From positions 1 to 64,000 of the forward strand of contig ONEK01000011.1 in NCBI GenBank assembly GCA_900316855.1: DNA of 64,000 nt, in the 5' to 3' direction. Source of the DNA: an uncultured Lachnospiraceae bacterium. Its GTDB lineage: Bacteria > Bacillota > Clostridia > Lachnospirales > Lachnospiraceae. Below the pieces are notes generated by a model that worked only from the letters and a program-made list of their open reading frames with translations, searched no databases and was not told where the DNA came from. The position numbers and the translations under genes are program-made. Shown here piece after piece: positions 43,690-55,114 of the stretch (position 1 is the first letter of the stretch; each line of letters opens with the position of its first letter).

Positions 43690-45132
43690 TCACTTTCCCA
43701 GGCAGAATCTGCTGAATATTTCATTCACAAGATCGTCTTCCACCTCTTCCCCGATGATCAGTCCCAGTGATGTATATGCATTTCGCAAGTCGATGGAGAA
43801 GAAATCCTCCGGCATTCCCTTCCTGATACTCTGCCTGACCAGTGCAAGCGAATCCCGTGCGTCCTGCGCCAGAGTGCACTGCCGGATATTTGCCAGGAAA
43901 ACCTCATTGGAATTCTGTATGTCTCCCAGCCGGAACATCCGGCTGATTTCATTTTTCAATTCGCGGATACCCATGCCGGTTTCAAGGGAAATGGAAATTA
44001 CCGGGCTGCTATCCGGTATGATGTTTCGGACATCCTCTTTCGTAATCCTGCCGGGAAGGTCGGACTTATTCAGCAGTGCAATCGTCTTTTTCCTGGTTCC
44101 GAAGGATTTGAGTTTCTCCGCAATGCGGATATCCTCCTCATTCAGTTCCCGCGAGATATCCAGAACAAACAGTATCAGCTGGGCGTGCTCTATTGCCTTC
44201 AGCGCGCGCTGTACACCGATTTTCTCCACGGCATCGGCTGTATTGTGAATTCCTGCCGTATCGGTAAGATGCAGCAGAATCTCAGAATCATAATCGTCTC
44301 TGATCCGTACGGTTTCCTCCAGCGTGTCGCGGGTGGTGCCGGCAATTTCCGTGACAATAGCGCGTTCCGATCCCGACAGCTCATTCAGCAGGGAAGATTT
44401 TCCGGCATTTGGTTTTCCTGCAATGACTGTATCAATTCCCTCCGTCAGAACCCTTCCGCTTTTTGAAAACAGAAGCAGCCTGTCCAGCTCATCAATCATT
44501 TCTGTCAGAATGTGATCCAGTTTTGAAGGATAGCCCTCCAGGGAATAATTCTCCGGATCATCCAGAGCAGATTCAATGAACGCTATCTCATAGAGTAACC
44601 CGGAACGAAGCTTCTTAACCTTTGCCTCGACAGAACCCTCCAGACAGGCAAGTGAAGTTTTCCTTGCAAATTCATTCTGAGACCTGATCAGATCCATGAC
44701 AGCCTCTGCCCTGGAGAGATCGATCCTTCCGCCGAGGAAGGCGCGTTTGGTAAATTCTCCTGCCTCGGCAAGCCTGGCTCCCTTACGAAGTACCAGCTCC
44801 AGCACCCTGTGTTCAACATAGGAACCGCCATGGGTATTGATCTCAATGGTGTCCTCTGTAGTATAGCTGTGAGGTGAACGCAGGATGCTCACAAGAACCT
44901 CGTCCAGCTTTTCATCCTCCGCATCCGGATCAACAATAAATCCATAATGGATGGTAGCAGACTTCCAGCCAGATATGGAAACCGCTTTTCCTTCCTGATT
45001 ACGGAAGATGTTCCCGGTAATGGAGAAAGCGTCCGGTCCGGACAGACGGACGATTCCGATTCCTGCCTCGGCCGTGGAGGTTGCAATTGCTGCAATCGTA
45101 TCAGATTGAATTCTGTCAAATGTGAGTGCCAA
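43690..45132 (-). CDS. mnmE: tRNA modification GTPase MnmE
   Basis: A 480-residue GTPase partner of MnmG. The N-terminal domain has SDTIAAIATSTAEAGIGIVRLSG; the G domain has G1 GKPNAGKSSLLN, G2 EIAGTTRDT, G3 DTAGIH and G4 LNKSDL. The protein ends with the catalytic FCLGK (FCxGK). The start is a TTG at 45132, six bases after GGAG, and matches the usual N-terminus of the family. A hairpin separates it from jag. Confidence 0.95.
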   Translation of the reverse strand: MALTFDRIQSDTIAAIATSTAEAGIGIVRLSGPDAFSITGNIFRNQEGKAVSISGWKSATIHYGFIVDPDAEDEKLDEVLVSILRSPHSYTTEDTIEINTHGGSYVEHRVLELVLRKGARLAEAGEFTKRAFLGGRIDLSRAEAVMDLIRSQNEFARKTSLACLEGSVEAKVKKLRSGLLYEIAFIESALDDPENYSLEGYPSKLDHILTEMIDELDRLLLFSKSGRVLTEGIDTVIAGKPNAGKSSLLNELSGSERAIVTEIAGTTRDTLEETVRIRDDYDSEILLHLTDTAGIHNTADAVEKIGVQRALKAIEHAQLILFVLDISRELNEEDIRIAEKLKSFGTRKKTIALLNKSDLPGRITKEDVRNIIPDSSPVISISLETGMGIRELKNEISRMFRLGDIQNSNEVFLANIRQCTLAQDARDSLALVRQSIRKGMPEDFFSIDLRNAYTSLGLIIGEEVEDDLVNEIFSRFCLGK

Positions 45133-45177
45133 TTTCTGCTCCAGTCTGTTTCTGTGAGGCCAAGATACTGCATAAAG

Positions 45178-45217
45178 AAAGTGGCTGCAACCCATTATAA
45201 AGGTCTGCAGCCACTTT
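45178..45217 (-). terminator. 12-bp stem hairpin between jag and mnmE
   Basis: On the minus strand AAAGTGGCTGCA and TGCAGCCACTTT form a perfect 12-bp stem around a 16-base loop, followed by CTTTAT. It lies just after jag. The loop contains TATAAT, so the same segment may double as a -10 for mnmE. Confidence 0.65.
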
Positions 45218-45237
45218 GCCTATCAGTCAGCGGTGGA

Positions 45238-46173
45238 TCATTTCTTCAGCGTGATGACTACTTTTCTGTAGGGATCCTCTCCCTCCGAGTAAGTTGTCAC
45301 AAAATGATCATTCTGGAGAGCAGAATGAATGATGCGTCTCTCGTAAGGATTCATGGGTTCGAGCGCAACACTCTTTCTGGTTCTCTTCACCTTATAGGCA
45401 ATATTGCGGGCGAGATTTTCAAGGGTTTTCCTGCGGCGCTCCCGATAGTTTTCCGTATCGGCCTTTACGTGAACATAGCCTTCGATTCCACGGTTTACAA
45501 CAAGGGAAACAAGATACTGAATGGAATCGAGTGTCTGACCTCTTTTCCCGATGAGAATTCCCATATCATTCCCCTCAAAATCCAGGAGCAGAATATTCTC
45601 GTCGGTATCGAAGGAAGCAGTGGTTTCCACCTTCATTCCCATGGCATCAAAAACAGAGGAAATAAATTCAATGGCTTTCTTTTTGAATTTCTCAATCTGC
45701 TCTTCTGAATAATGAACCTTGGGCTCCTCATGTTTCTTCTCGTGAGAGGTTTTCACATCCTCACTGTAGGCTCCTGTTCCCAGGAAGGCATCTTCTCCGA
45801 GGTTTCTTCTGGGTGCCTTGCAGCTGTATTCGCCGGATCTTCCATATTCACGCTTTCCGGAGCGCGAACTGCGTCCGCTCCGGCTCTTTCCGGTGGAACC
45901 GCTCCGGTCTTCCCCTGCAGCGTCTTCTTCAGCACTCTGCTTATGGACCTCACCGAGAACATCTCCGACGACGGCCCTTGCCTGTGCTTCTTCGCCTTCC
46001 CTGATTCTGGCTTTGATGACAGCATTCCGGGCATTAAACCCGAGAAAGCCCGCGCTCCCCTGATCCACAACCTCATAGTCCAGCTTGTCACTGGTAATCC
46101 CGAACTTCTGGCAGGCAGCAGTAATTGCGTCATCCAGAGTCTTTTCCGAAAATTCGATATATTCCTGTGCCAT
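45238..46173 (-). CDS. jag: RNA-binding protein Jag/KhpB (SpoIIIJ-associated)
   Basis: A 311-residue protein with an N-terminal Jag domain (1-55), a long charged linker rich in Ser, Gly and Arg (65-150), a KH domain with the ILIGKRGQTLDSIQYL loop (about 205-235) and a C-terminal R3H domain with RRRKTLENLARNIAYKVKRT and a closing HSALQ stretch. It binds RNA and is linked to membrane protein insertion and cell-wall control. It follows yidC as in most Bacillota. Confidence 0.94.
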   Translation of the reverse strand: MAQEYIEFSEKTLDDAITAACQKFGITSDKLDYEVVDQGSAGFLGFNARNAVIKARIREGEEAQARAVVGDVLGEVHKQSAEEDAAGEDRSGSTGKSRSGRSSRSGKREYGRSGEYSCKAPRRNLGEDAFLGTGAYSEDVKTSHEKKHEEPKVHYSEEQIEKFKKKAIEFISSVFDAMGMKVETTASFDTDENILLLDFEGNDMGILIGKRGQTLDSIQYLVSLVVNRGIEGYVHVKADTENYRERRRKTLENLARNIAYKVKRTRKSVALEPMNPYERRIIHSALQNDHFVTTYSEGEDPYRKVVITLKK

Positions 46174-46206
46174 TTATTACCTCACAAACTCTGCCTTAAG
46201 CAGGTA

Positions 46207-47538
46207 TCAGTTTTTATTTACATCATTGAAATCCCGGACCATATTTGCCCTGGATGCGAGAGAACCCTTCTTGTACCTGCCGTTGTCATAATACTTCTTC
46301 GCTCTCGCAAGATCCTGCTCCTTCTGCTTCTCGGAGACAGTGCTCTTTTTCGCAGCAGAGTCCAGACTCTTGGTACTCATCTGTGAATACTGCATCATGC
46401 GGTCATAGGCAGTAGGCTTGTCACCGCGCTTTTCGGCCTTCTTTCTTGCCTTTTCCTGCTGCTGCTTTACATAGGCATCCATATCCATTTTGTCGATGGA
46501 TTTGTTGATTGCCACCTGCTGGATAGAGCGGATCACGGAGCCCGCAATCCAGTAAAGTCCCATACCGGAAGGGAGAGTGAAGCAGAACCAGGCTGACATG
46601 ATCGGCATGATATAATTCATGGTCTTCATGGAGGCGGTCATCTGGTCTGCCGTATCATTTCCGGAATTAGCCTGCGGCTGCGGCATCAGCCATACATTGA
46701 CCAGCTGTGTTATAGCTGCCAGTGCCGGTACCAGAACTGCCGCAATCAGACCGATGACAGACCCTGCTGCCAATGCCTGCCGGAAGGAATACCAGGGTGA
46801 ATTGCCGATATTCAGTCCCAGGAAGTTGTTATATTTCTCCAGCAGGTCAAGCGTTCCGTTTCCGGCTGTATTATGAATCAGGTTCGAAAGATCCGGATAT
46901 TTTGCAACCAGGTTCGCCCAGTCACCGGTTGAGAACCGGTTTAATACATCAATGAAAGTATTCTGTACCGTGTTTCCTACATTATTAATGAAGTTGTCAC
47001 TTGTGAACTGCTTTGCAAACTGTGCCGCGGCAGAGGTGGACTGAAGATATTCCGATGCACCCTTTGTGGCAATCAGCTTCTCGATCAGACCATTTGACAG
47101 AAAAGCGTCCTTTACCTGTGTAACATAGGCAGGCACATTGTAAATAACACGATACAATGCGAACAGAATCGGCATCTGTATGGCAAGCTGAACACAGCTG
47201 CCGGTCGGGGAAACGCCGTACTTCTTATAGACCGCCTGCGTTTCCTCGTTCATCTTCATCATGGAATCGTTGTCACGTTTATTTTTGTATTTATTCTGGA
47301 TCGCCTGCAGCTCCGGCTGCATCTTCTGTGACAGCTTTGAGAATTTCTGCTGCTTCACAGTAAGGGGCATCAGAGCCATATAAATTACAATCGTGAACAG
47401 AATGATTGCCAGTCCGATGTTGGGAATTCCAATCAGATTCAGAACATGAAAAATTCCATTCATCAAAAGGCCCAGCAAATCAGCAACCGGACCGATAATG
47501 AATGTTGTTGTTCTAGTCAGTATTAACGGATCAGCCAA
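46207..47538 (-). CDS. yidC: Membrane protein insertase YidC/SpoIIIJ/Oxa1
   Basis: A 443-residue membrane insertase with about five helices. The N-terminal GPVADLLGLLMNGIFHVL helix, the LTVKQQKFSKLSQKMQPELQAIQNKY hairpin (coiled coil) and VQLAIQMPILFALYRVIYNVP are typical. The tail is basic. The start is a TTG at 47538 with AAGGAGG upstream. An external loop of about 110 residues after the third segment is larger than in Bacillus. It sits between yidD and jag. Confidence 0.94.
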   Translation of the reverse strand: MADPLILTRTTTFIIGPVADLLGLLMNGIFHVLNLIGIPNIGLAIILFTIVIYMALMPLTVKQQKFSKLSQKMQPELQAIQNKYKNKRDNDSMMKMNEETQAVYKKYGVSPTGSCVQLAIQMPILFALYRVIYNVPAYVTQVKDAFLSNGLIEKLIATKGASEYLQSTSAAAQFAKQFTSDNFINNVGNTVQNTFIDVLNRFSTGDWANLVAKYPDLSNLIHNTAGNGTLDLLEKYNNFLGLNIGNSPWYSFRQALAAGSVIGLIAAVLVPALAAITQLVNVWLMPQPQANSGNDTADQMTASMKTMNYIMPIMSAWFCFTLPSGMGLYWIAGSVIRSIQQVAINKSIDKMDMDAYVKQQQEKARKKAEKRGDKPTAYDRMMQYSQMSTKSLDSAAKKSTVSEKQKEQDLARAKKYYDNGRYKKGSLASRANMVRDFNDVNKN

Positions 47539-47552
47539 TAGTCTTCCCTCCT

Positions 47553-47765
47553 TCAGGGAACAGGATCATAGCCCCCATGCGAAAACGGATTACACCTCAG
47601 TATCCTCCATAAGGTAAGGAGGCCGCCCTTAAAGGCTCCGTATTTCTCAATTGCCTGCAGCCCGTATTCGGAACAGGTGGGAATATACGGACATTTCGTG
47701 GCTTTAAGGGGAGACAGATATTTGCGGTAAAATCTGATAGCGGCAAGCATCCCGTTTCTGATCAT
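47553..47765 (-). CDS. yidD: Membrane protein insertion efficiency factor YidD
   Basis: A 70-residue protein, the usual size. The hallmark [34 protein letters not shown] is present in sequence (shown in parts), with the CxxxxxC pattern, and ends with [16 protein letters not shown]. It is found between rnpA and yidC in nearly all Bacillota. AGGTGAG precedes the ATG. Confidence 0.95.
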   Translation of the reverse strand: MIRNGMLAAIRFYRKYLSPLKATKCPYIPTCSEYGLQAIEKYGAFKGGLLTLWRILRCNPFSHGGYDPVP

Positions 47766-47795
47766 AGTGTACTCACCTGTATACAGCTGATGGAA

Positions 47796-48146
47796 TTATG
47801 ATTCCCGGTAGATTTTTCCGGTTTTCAATAACGAAAGAAGCGCTGTTTCGATCTCATGATAACTCGCACCATTAGCGGATCTGCGCCCTACCACTGCAAT
47901 ATCACACCCATTGTGTGACCGGGGAAGAGGTTCACAGTTCCCCTCATGCAGCCGATAGCTTTCTCTGACCAGTCTGCAGATTCTGTGACGCACAACACTG
48001 TTCCCGATCTTTTTGCTGACGGAAATGCCGATTCTGTTGTAATCCAGGTTGTTTTTGCAGATATAAACAACCAGGTACTGATTGGCGCCGCTTCTGCCGG
48101 TCCTGTAACACCTGCGAAAGTCTTCGTTTTTCCTGAGAGATTCCAT
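47796..48146 (-). CDS. rnpA: Ribonuclease P protein component
   Basis: A 116-residue basic protein that assists the RNase P RNA in tRNA 5' maturation. Landmarks are LRKNEDFRRCYRTGR at the N-terminus, RIGISVSKKIGNSVVRHRICRLVRE (the RNR motif region) and the DIAVVGRRSA strand near the C-terminus. It follows rpmH, but a terminator lies between, so part of the transcript must read through or start anew. Confidence 0.95.
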   Translation of the reverse strand: MESLRKNEDFRRCYRTGRSGANQYLVVYICKNNLDYNRIGISVSKKIGNSVVRHRICRLVRESYRLHEGNCEPLPRSHNGCDIAVVGRRSANGASYHEIETALLSLLKTGKIYRES

Positions 48147-48155
48147 CTGCTGTTA

Positions 48156-48183
48156 TTAAAAAAGCCGCATTGCTGCGGCTTTA
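48156..48183 (-). terminator. Intrinsic terminator between rpmH and rnpA
   Basis: On the minus strand AGCCGCA-GCAA-TGCGGCT with flanking AAA and TTTTTTAA is a textbook terminator. It should make much more rpmH than rnpA message, as expected for a ribosomal protein. Confidence 0.92.
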
Positions 48184-48210
48184 AGTTTCCATATCCGGTG
48201 AAACAGGATA

Positions 48211-48348
48211 TTAAACTGTTAATTCATGTCTGCCCTTGGCACGTCTGGCTGCCAGAACCTTGCGTCCGCCTGCAGTCTTCATTCTCGCACGGAAGCCATG
48301 CACCTTGGAACGCTGTCTTTTCTTAGGCTGAAATGTCATTTTTGCCAT
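48211..48348 (-). CDS. rpmH: Large ribosomal subunit protein L34 (bL34)
   Basis: A 45-residue, highly basic ribosomal protein with the family signature [20 protein letters not shown] and a [14 protein letters not shown] ending. The start at 48348 follows AAGGAGGTG; a second ATG three codons on is the position many L34 proteins start from. It is the first gene on the left side of the origin. Confidence 0.96.
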   Translation of the reverse strand: MAKMTFQPKKRQRSKVHGFRARMKTAGGRKVLAARRAKGRHELTV

Positions 48349-48476
48349 TTGAAACACCTCCTTCAGATTTTCGATTGATTCTCCTGCAGAATTCTTATTA
48401 ACTGGTTTCTGAACAGGAAAAATACTTCCATATTTCAAGTATCATTCAACAGAATCGTCTATAGAACAGCTCTCTC

Positions 48477-48505
48477 ATTATATTAAAATCATCACGGTGC
48501 GTCAA
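48477..48505 (-). promoter_or_regulatory. rpmH promoter
   Basis: On the minus strand TTGACG (48500-48505) and TATAAT (48477-48482) are spaced by 17 bases; near-consensus, as expected for a ribosomal protein gene. Confidence 0.8.
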
Positions 48506-48509
48506 GAAA

Positions 48510-48850
48510 AAAATGTCCTGAATCCCTTATAAAATAAGGTTTTTCCAGATACTACATATTGATTTTGTAAATTTTTTTGCTCAATATTTTGTATCAGAAT
48601 TTTGTTCACAAATTGAACGGGAACATATTTTCTATCCACATTTTGTGGATAAGATGTGGATAACACAGGGTATTTTTCCTGTTCACGTTACTTTTTTCTC
48701 CGATTTCCCATGAAAAAATCGTAAAACAGCGTCTCGTGGATACTGGTAAAATGAGTTATCCACATTTTCACATTTATACATTTTCTCCCCTCTTTGTACA
48801 CGTTCTGGTTCACGCTGCAGCGGTTTGAAAGAACCTGAAAATTATATTAA
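48510..48850. other. Replication origin region (oriC, dnaA-proximal part)
   Basis: A gene-free AT-rich stretch between rpmH and dnaA. DnaA boxes with the exact sequence TTATCCACA or its complement lie at 48644-48652, 48655-48663 and 48756-48764, and a one-mismatch box lies near 48632-48640. The AT-rich block at about 48520-48615 (runs of T and A) is a likely unwinding element. Gene order, flanking parAB and strand switch all support an origin here. Confidence 0.88.
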
Positions 48851-48853
48851 GAT
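48825..48853 (+). promoter_or_regulatory. Putative dnaA promoter
   Basis: TTGAAA (48825-48830) and TAAGAT (48848-48853) have 17-base spacing. The transcript would begin with the hairpin at 48858-48882. DnaA boxes lie close upstream, allowing self-control. Confidence 0.5.
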
Positions 48854-48857
48854 AAAC

Positions 48858-48882
48858 ATACCCGCCGGTAAAAGGCGGGTAT
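48858..48882 (+). promoter_or_regulatory. Perfect hairpin in the dnaA leader
   Basis: ATACCCGCC and GGCGGGTAT form a 9-bp GC-rich stem with a seven-base loop, ending about 12 bases before the GGAAGGGG binding site of dnaA. With no T run it is unlikely to be a terminator; it may stabilise the 5' end or tune translation. Confidence 0.6.
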
Positions 48883-48912
48883 CTTCATCTGTAGGAAGGG
48901 GTAATTTTTGAA

Positions 48913-50280
48913 ATGGATACAGCAAAACTCCAATCCAGCTGGACAGGAATCAAGGAATCCATCCGGGATGAATACCAGCTGAATGATGTTTCCTACACTA
49001 CGTGGATCAAGGATCTCAAACTAGGCACAGTTGAGGATCACACAATAAATATATGTATCGCTTCAGACAATTCCCTGATGCTTGGTTATTACAATAAAAA
49101 ATATAAGGAACCCTTCGAGGCCACACTCTCTGATGTTATGGGAGAGGAATGTCATGTCTGCTTCGTGCTGAATAATGAAACTGCTTCCCCTGAGCATCAG
49201 GAGGAAGAAAGACGGGAAGCCATAGCACAGGCTAATTCCGAAAGCGCAAACCTGAACCCGAAATACCGTTTTGATACGTTTGTCGTCGGCAGTAATAACA
49301 GGCTTGCACATTCCGCATGCCTTGCCGTTGCCGAATCACCCGGCGAAGTTTATAATCCGCTGTTTCTGTATGGAGGAGCCGGCCTTGGCAAAACGCATCT
49401 CATGCACTCCATCGGACACTTTATTCTGGAACAGGATCCGAAGATGAAGGTCCTGTATGTTACCAGTGAACAGTTCACAAATGAAGTAATCGAATCCATT
49501 CGTTCCGGTAATGCGACCTCCATGGCCCGCCTCAGGGACAAGTACCGTACCGTGGATGTACTGCTTATTGATGATATTCAGTTTATTATCGGAAAGGAAT
49601 CCACACAGGAAGAATTCTTCCATACCTTTAATGAACTTCACGCTGCAGGCAAACAGATCGTACTGTCCTCCGACCGTCCTCCCAGGGAAATGGAAACACT
49701 CAATGAACGTTTCCGTTCCAGGTTTGAAATGGGCCTGATTGCAGATATCCAGGCACCGGATTATGAAACCCGTATGGCCATTCTGCGCAAGAACACGGAG
49801 AGTCAGCATATCCGGCTTTCGGATGAGATTCTGGAATACATTGCTTCCAATATAAAATCCAATATCCGGGAACTGGAAGGCGCCTATAACAAAATCATTG
49901 CCTATTCCAAGCTTAATAATGTGGATGATATTACTCTCAATGACGCAAAAGAAGCCCTGAAGGATATTATTTATCCGGAAAAGTCACACGAGGTTACACC
50001 CAGGAATATAGCCACGGTTGTATGTGATCATTACGGGGTAAAATATTCCATGGTTGCTTCCCGCAAGAAAAATTCGGAATGCGTCGTTCCCAGGCAGGTT
50101 ATCATGTACCTGTGCCGCGAATACACAGATGCGACACTGGACGGCATTGCCAAGCTTCTGGGCAAGAAAGATCATTCCACTGTCATGCACGGTGTGGATA
50201 AAATCCGTGAGGAACTCCTCGTGAATGACGAGTTAGCGGGCAATATCAATGTAATCAAAAAGAAGCTGAACCTCTCATGA
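48913..50280 (+). CDS. dnaA: Chromosomal replication initiator DnaA
   Basis: A 455-residue initiator. Domain I spans 1-85, a short variable linker follows, then the AAA domain with Walker A GGAGLGKTHLMHSIG, Walker B VLLIDDIQFI and the VLSSDRPPREM sensor. The C-terminal DNA-binding domain ends with CREYTDATLDGIAKLLGKKDHSTVMHG, which reads the DnaA box. The start at 48913 follows AAGGGG with longish spacing. It is the first gene on the right side of the origin. Confidence 0.97.
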   Translation: MDTAKLQSSWTGIKESIRDEYQLNDVSYTTWIKDLKLGTVEDHTINICIASDNSLMLGYYNKKYKEPFEATLSDVMGEECHVCFVLNNETASPEHQEEERREAIAQANSESANLNPKYRFDTFVVGSNNRLAHSACLAVAESPGEVYNPLFLYGGAGLGKTHLMHSIGHFILEQDPKMKVLYVTSEQFTNEVIESIRSGNATSMARLRDKYRTVDVLLIDDIQFIIGKESTQEEFFHTFNELHAAGKQIVLSSDRPPREMETLNERFRSRFEMGLIADIQAPDYETRMAILRKNTESQHIRLSDEILEYIASNIKSNIRELEGAYNKIIAYSKLNNVDDITLNDAKEALKDIIYPEKSHEVTPRNIATVVCDHYGVKYSMVASRKKNSECVVPRQVIMYLCREYTDATLDGIAKLLGKKDHSTVMHGVDKIREELLVNDELAGNINVIKKKLNLS

Positions 50281-50576
50281 CCGATCAGTGTTTCTTCCTA
50301 TTATATAAATGATCAGAAACGAATTCACTGCTGCATCGGGAAACATGTGGAAAAAATGCCTTAAATTCACATTTTGCGGGACTTGTTATGAACATCACGA
50401 CAGGCCCCGTTTTTATTGCTAATAACGGGGAAAAAAAGTATAATAAATAAGGTTATCCACAAATAACCGGCAATTATTATTATATATTACGATCTTTTCT
50501 TTACTTAGCTAACGCCTGCATCTGCAGACATCTCATAACAGATTTCAGGACAGATGGAAAGGACAGACTATCCTAA
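50281..50576. other. dnaA-dnaN intergenic region with DnaA box
   Basis: About 296 gene-free bases. One exact DnaA box TTATCCACA lies at 50453-50461, a partial one (TGTGGAAAA) near 50346, and an inverted repeat CCCCGTT...AACGGGG spans 50405-50430. The stretch from 50430 to 50500 is AT-rich. This is the second part of a bipartite origin as seen in Bacillota. A dnaN promoter must lie here, but I do not see a clear one. Confidence 0.7.
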
Positions 50577-51677
50577 ATGAAACTACGGATTGATCAGCAG
50601 AATCTTATCAATGCAGTAAATATTGTATCCAAGGCAGTTCCTTCCAAAACATCCATGTCCATACTGGAATGTATCCTGATTGATGCCGATACGGAAAAAA
50701 TCAGAATGATTGCCAATGACATGGAATTCGGTATTGAAACTTCTGTACAGGGTACCATAGAGGACCATGGGATTATTGCGATCGATGCGGGAATTTTCGG
50801 AAATATTGTAAGAAAGCTTCCTGCAGGAGAAGTGATTCTCAGAAGTGAAGGAGAGCAGGTTGAAATCAGCTGTGGACAGGCAGTGTTCAACATTCTCGGC
50901 CGGGACGGACACGATTTTCCCTACCTTCCGGAAATTGAGAAAGAAAATGGAATTGAAATTTCACAGTTTACCCTCCGTGATGTAATCAGCAGAACCATTT
51001 TTTCCGTTTCCACGAATGATACCAACAAAATGATGACAGGCGAGCTGTTTGAAATACAGGATCAGACACTTCGCGTGGTAGCACTCGATGGGCACAGAAT
51101 TTCCATTCGGACCGTGGGGCTTGCGCGTTCCTATGATAACAGGAAGGTGATTATACCCGGAAAATCTCTGTCAGAGCTTTGTAAGATTCTGTCCGGAGAT
51201 ATGGAGAAGAAGGCAGGAATTTACTTTACACAGAAGCACGCCCTGTTTTCCTTTGATGATACCATCGTTGTGACTCGCCTGATTGAGGGTGAATATTTCA
51301 ATATCGACCAGATGCTGTCTACACAGTACAGCACGCATGTGAGTGTCAATCGTCAGGAATTTCTGTCCTGTCTGGATCGGGCTATCCTGCTTGTCAAGGA
51401 GGAGGACAAGAAACCGATTGTCCTGATGATCAAGCAGGATACCATGGGGATCAAAATCAGGACCGCGCTCGGGCGTATGGATGAGGATATTGCCATTACA
51501 AATGACGGGGAGGATCTCAATATCGGTTTCAATCCCAGATTCCTGCTGGATGCCCTGCGTGCCATTGACGAGGAGAATATTGATATCTATCTGATGAATT
51601 CCCGTGCGCCGGCGTTCATCCGGAATGATTCCACGTTCTGCTACCTGGTTCTTCCTGTTAATTTTATTTCGGTATAA
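50577..51677 (+). CDS. dnaN: DNA polymerase III sliding clamp (beta subunit)
   Basis: A 366-residue three-domain beta clamp that tethers DNA polymerase III to DNA. N-terminal features include QQNLINAVNIVSKAVPSKTSMSILECI; the central VALDGHRISIR strand and the LPVNFISV-like end (usual LPMRI) are in place. The AGGACAG-type site before the ATG is weak. It lies in the standard dnaA-dnaN-S4-recF-gyrBA order. Confidence 0.96.
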   Translation: MKLRIDQQNLINAVNIVSKAVPSKTSMSILECILIDADTEKIRMIANDMEFGIETSVQGTIEDHGIIAIDAGIFGNIVRKLPAGEVILRSEGEQVEISCGQAVFNILGRDGHDFPYLPEIEKENGIEISQFTLRDVISRTIFSVSTNDTNKMMTGELFEIQDQTLRVVALDGHRISIRTVGLARSYDNRKVIIPGKSLSELCKILSGDMEKKAGIYFTQKHALFSFDDTIVVTRLIEGEYFNIDQMLSTQYSTHVSVNRQEFLSCLDRAILLVKEEDKKPIVLMIKQDTMGIKIRTALGRMDEDIAITNDGEDLNIGFNPRFLLDALRAIDEENIDIYLMNSRAPAFIRNDSTFCYLVLPVNFISV

Positions 51678-51688
51678 AGGCGGAGTTT

Positions 51689-51898
51689 ATGGACCTTCAG
51701 ATCAGGGACGATTTTATTAAACTGGGACAGGCATTAAAGCTTGCAGGGATTGCTGACAGCGGTATTGATGCCAAGATCATGATAGCGGACGGGAATGTTC
51801 TGGTAAACGGCGAAAAGGAAACCCGCCGCGGACGCAAGCTTCATGAGGGGGATCAGGTCTCCTGTAAAGATCAGACCTTCGTGGTACATACGGCCTGA
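51689..51898 (+). CDS. S4-domain RNA-binding protein (YaaA-like)
   Basis: A 69-residue protein consisting of one S4 domain: FIKLGQALKLAGIADSGIDAKIMIADGNVLVNGEKETRRGRKLHEGDQV (read in parts) contains the typical VNGEKETRRGRKL motif. It is the YaaA protein found between dnaN and recF in Bacillota, associated with the ribosome. GGCGGAG precedes the ATG. Confidence 0.92.
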   Translation: MDLQIRDDFIKLGQALKLAGIADSGIDAKIMIADGNVLVNGEKETRRGRKLHEGDQVSCKDQTFVVHTA

Positions 51899-51904
51899 GA
51901 TCTT

Positions 51905-52990
51905 ATGTATATTCAATCACTTCGACTAAACAATTTCCGTAATTATGAAAACCTTGAGCTTTCCTTTTCAAGCGGGACAAATATTCTCTATGGCAACAAT
52001 GCCCAGGGAAAAACAAATATCCTCGAAGCTCTCTATATGATTGCAACAACTCACTCCTACCGCGGTGCAAAGGACAGGGATCTGATTCGTTTCGGTCAGG
52101 AAGAGGGTCATATCCGGACTGTCCTGATGAAGGGAGGCATTGATTATCAGGTAGACCTGCATCTGCGCAGGGGCAAAACAAAGGCAATTGCCATTAATGA
52201 ACAGCGGATCCGACGGGCTTCTGAATTGATCGGTCTGCTGCATATTGTTTTTTTCTCACCGGAGGATCTGACAATTGTCAAAAATGGTCCCTCCTATCGC
52301 CGGAATTTCATTGATACGGAGTTATGTCAGCTGGATGAAGCCTATCTGTTCAATTTAAGCCATTACAATAAAATCATGGAGCAGAGAAACAAGCTGCTGC
52401 ATGATATCTATTATGAACCCTCTCTGGAAATCACACTGGATGCATGGGACCAGCAGCTGCTGCAGTATGGGTCCAAAATCATAGAACGCCGGACGAAGTT
52501 CATGGATCAGCTCAATGAAGTCATTGAGGGAGTTCATCAGAAGCTTTCCGGCGGCAGAGAGCATCTGTTCATTCAGTATGAACCGAATACACTGAATGAT
52601 AAATTTGAAAAGGAATTAAAGGCATCCAGGGAGAGGGATAAATACACAAAGTCAACGAACTGCGGCCCGCACAAGGATGATTTTTCGTTTATCTGCAATG
52701 AGGTTGATCTCAGAAGGTTCGGTTCCCAGGGCCAGCAGAGAACCTGCGCCCTGTCCCTGAAGCTGTCCGAAATCCGGATGGTGACGAATCTTGTCGGAGA
52801 ACCGCCGGTTCTCATGCTGGATGATGTATTGTCCGAGCTGGATTCCGAGAGACAGAATGATCTGCTGAATGCCCTGACACAGGTGCAGACCTTCATCACC
52901 TGCACAGGTCTCGATGAATTTGTAAATAACCGCTTCGAAATAGATTCCCTGTATAAGGTTTCAGAAGGAATCGTGTTCCGGGAAAACTGA
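51905..52990 (+). CDS. recF: DNA replication and repair protein RecF
   Basis: A 361-residue SMC-like ATPase that loads RecA at gaps. Walker A is YGNNAQGKTNILEAL (about 35-49), the ABC-type signature is GSQGQQRTCALSLK, and Walker B is PVLMLDDVLSELD. The start lies six bases after the S4 gene stop with no strong binding site, so it is probably translationally coupled. No remB/DUF370 gene follows, unlike in several Bacillota. Confidence 0.95.
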   Translation: MYIQSLRLNNFRNYENLELSFSSGTNILYGNNAQGKTNILEALYMIATTHSYRGAKDRDLIRFGQEEGHIRTVLMKGGIDYQVDLHLRRGKTKAIAINEQRIRRASELIGLLHIVFFSPEDLTIVKNGPSYRRNFIDTELCQLDEAYLFNLSHYNKIMEQRNKLLHDIYYEPSLEITLDAWDQQLLQYGSKIIERRTKFMDQLNEVIEGVHQKLSGGREHLFIQYEPNTLNDKFEKELKASRERDKYTKSTNCGPHKDDFSFICNEVDLRRFGSQGQQRTCALSLKLSEIRMVTNLVGEPPVLMLDDVLSELDSERQNDLLNALTQVQTFITCTGLDEFVNNRFEIDSLYKVSEGIVFREN

Positions 52991-53008
52991 GTAAATAGAT
53001 TCGCATGA

Positions 53009-55114
<2,106 letters not shown>

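Noticed and set aside
45190..45205. TATAAT in the loop of the jag-mnmE hairpin as a firm promoter call
   Set aside because: No good -35 lies at the right distance, so it is mentioned with the hairpin but not listed as a promoter.
50405..50430. Terminator after dnaA
   Set aside because: The inverted repeat is followed by an A run, not a T run, on the plus strand; it may instead be part of the origin structure.
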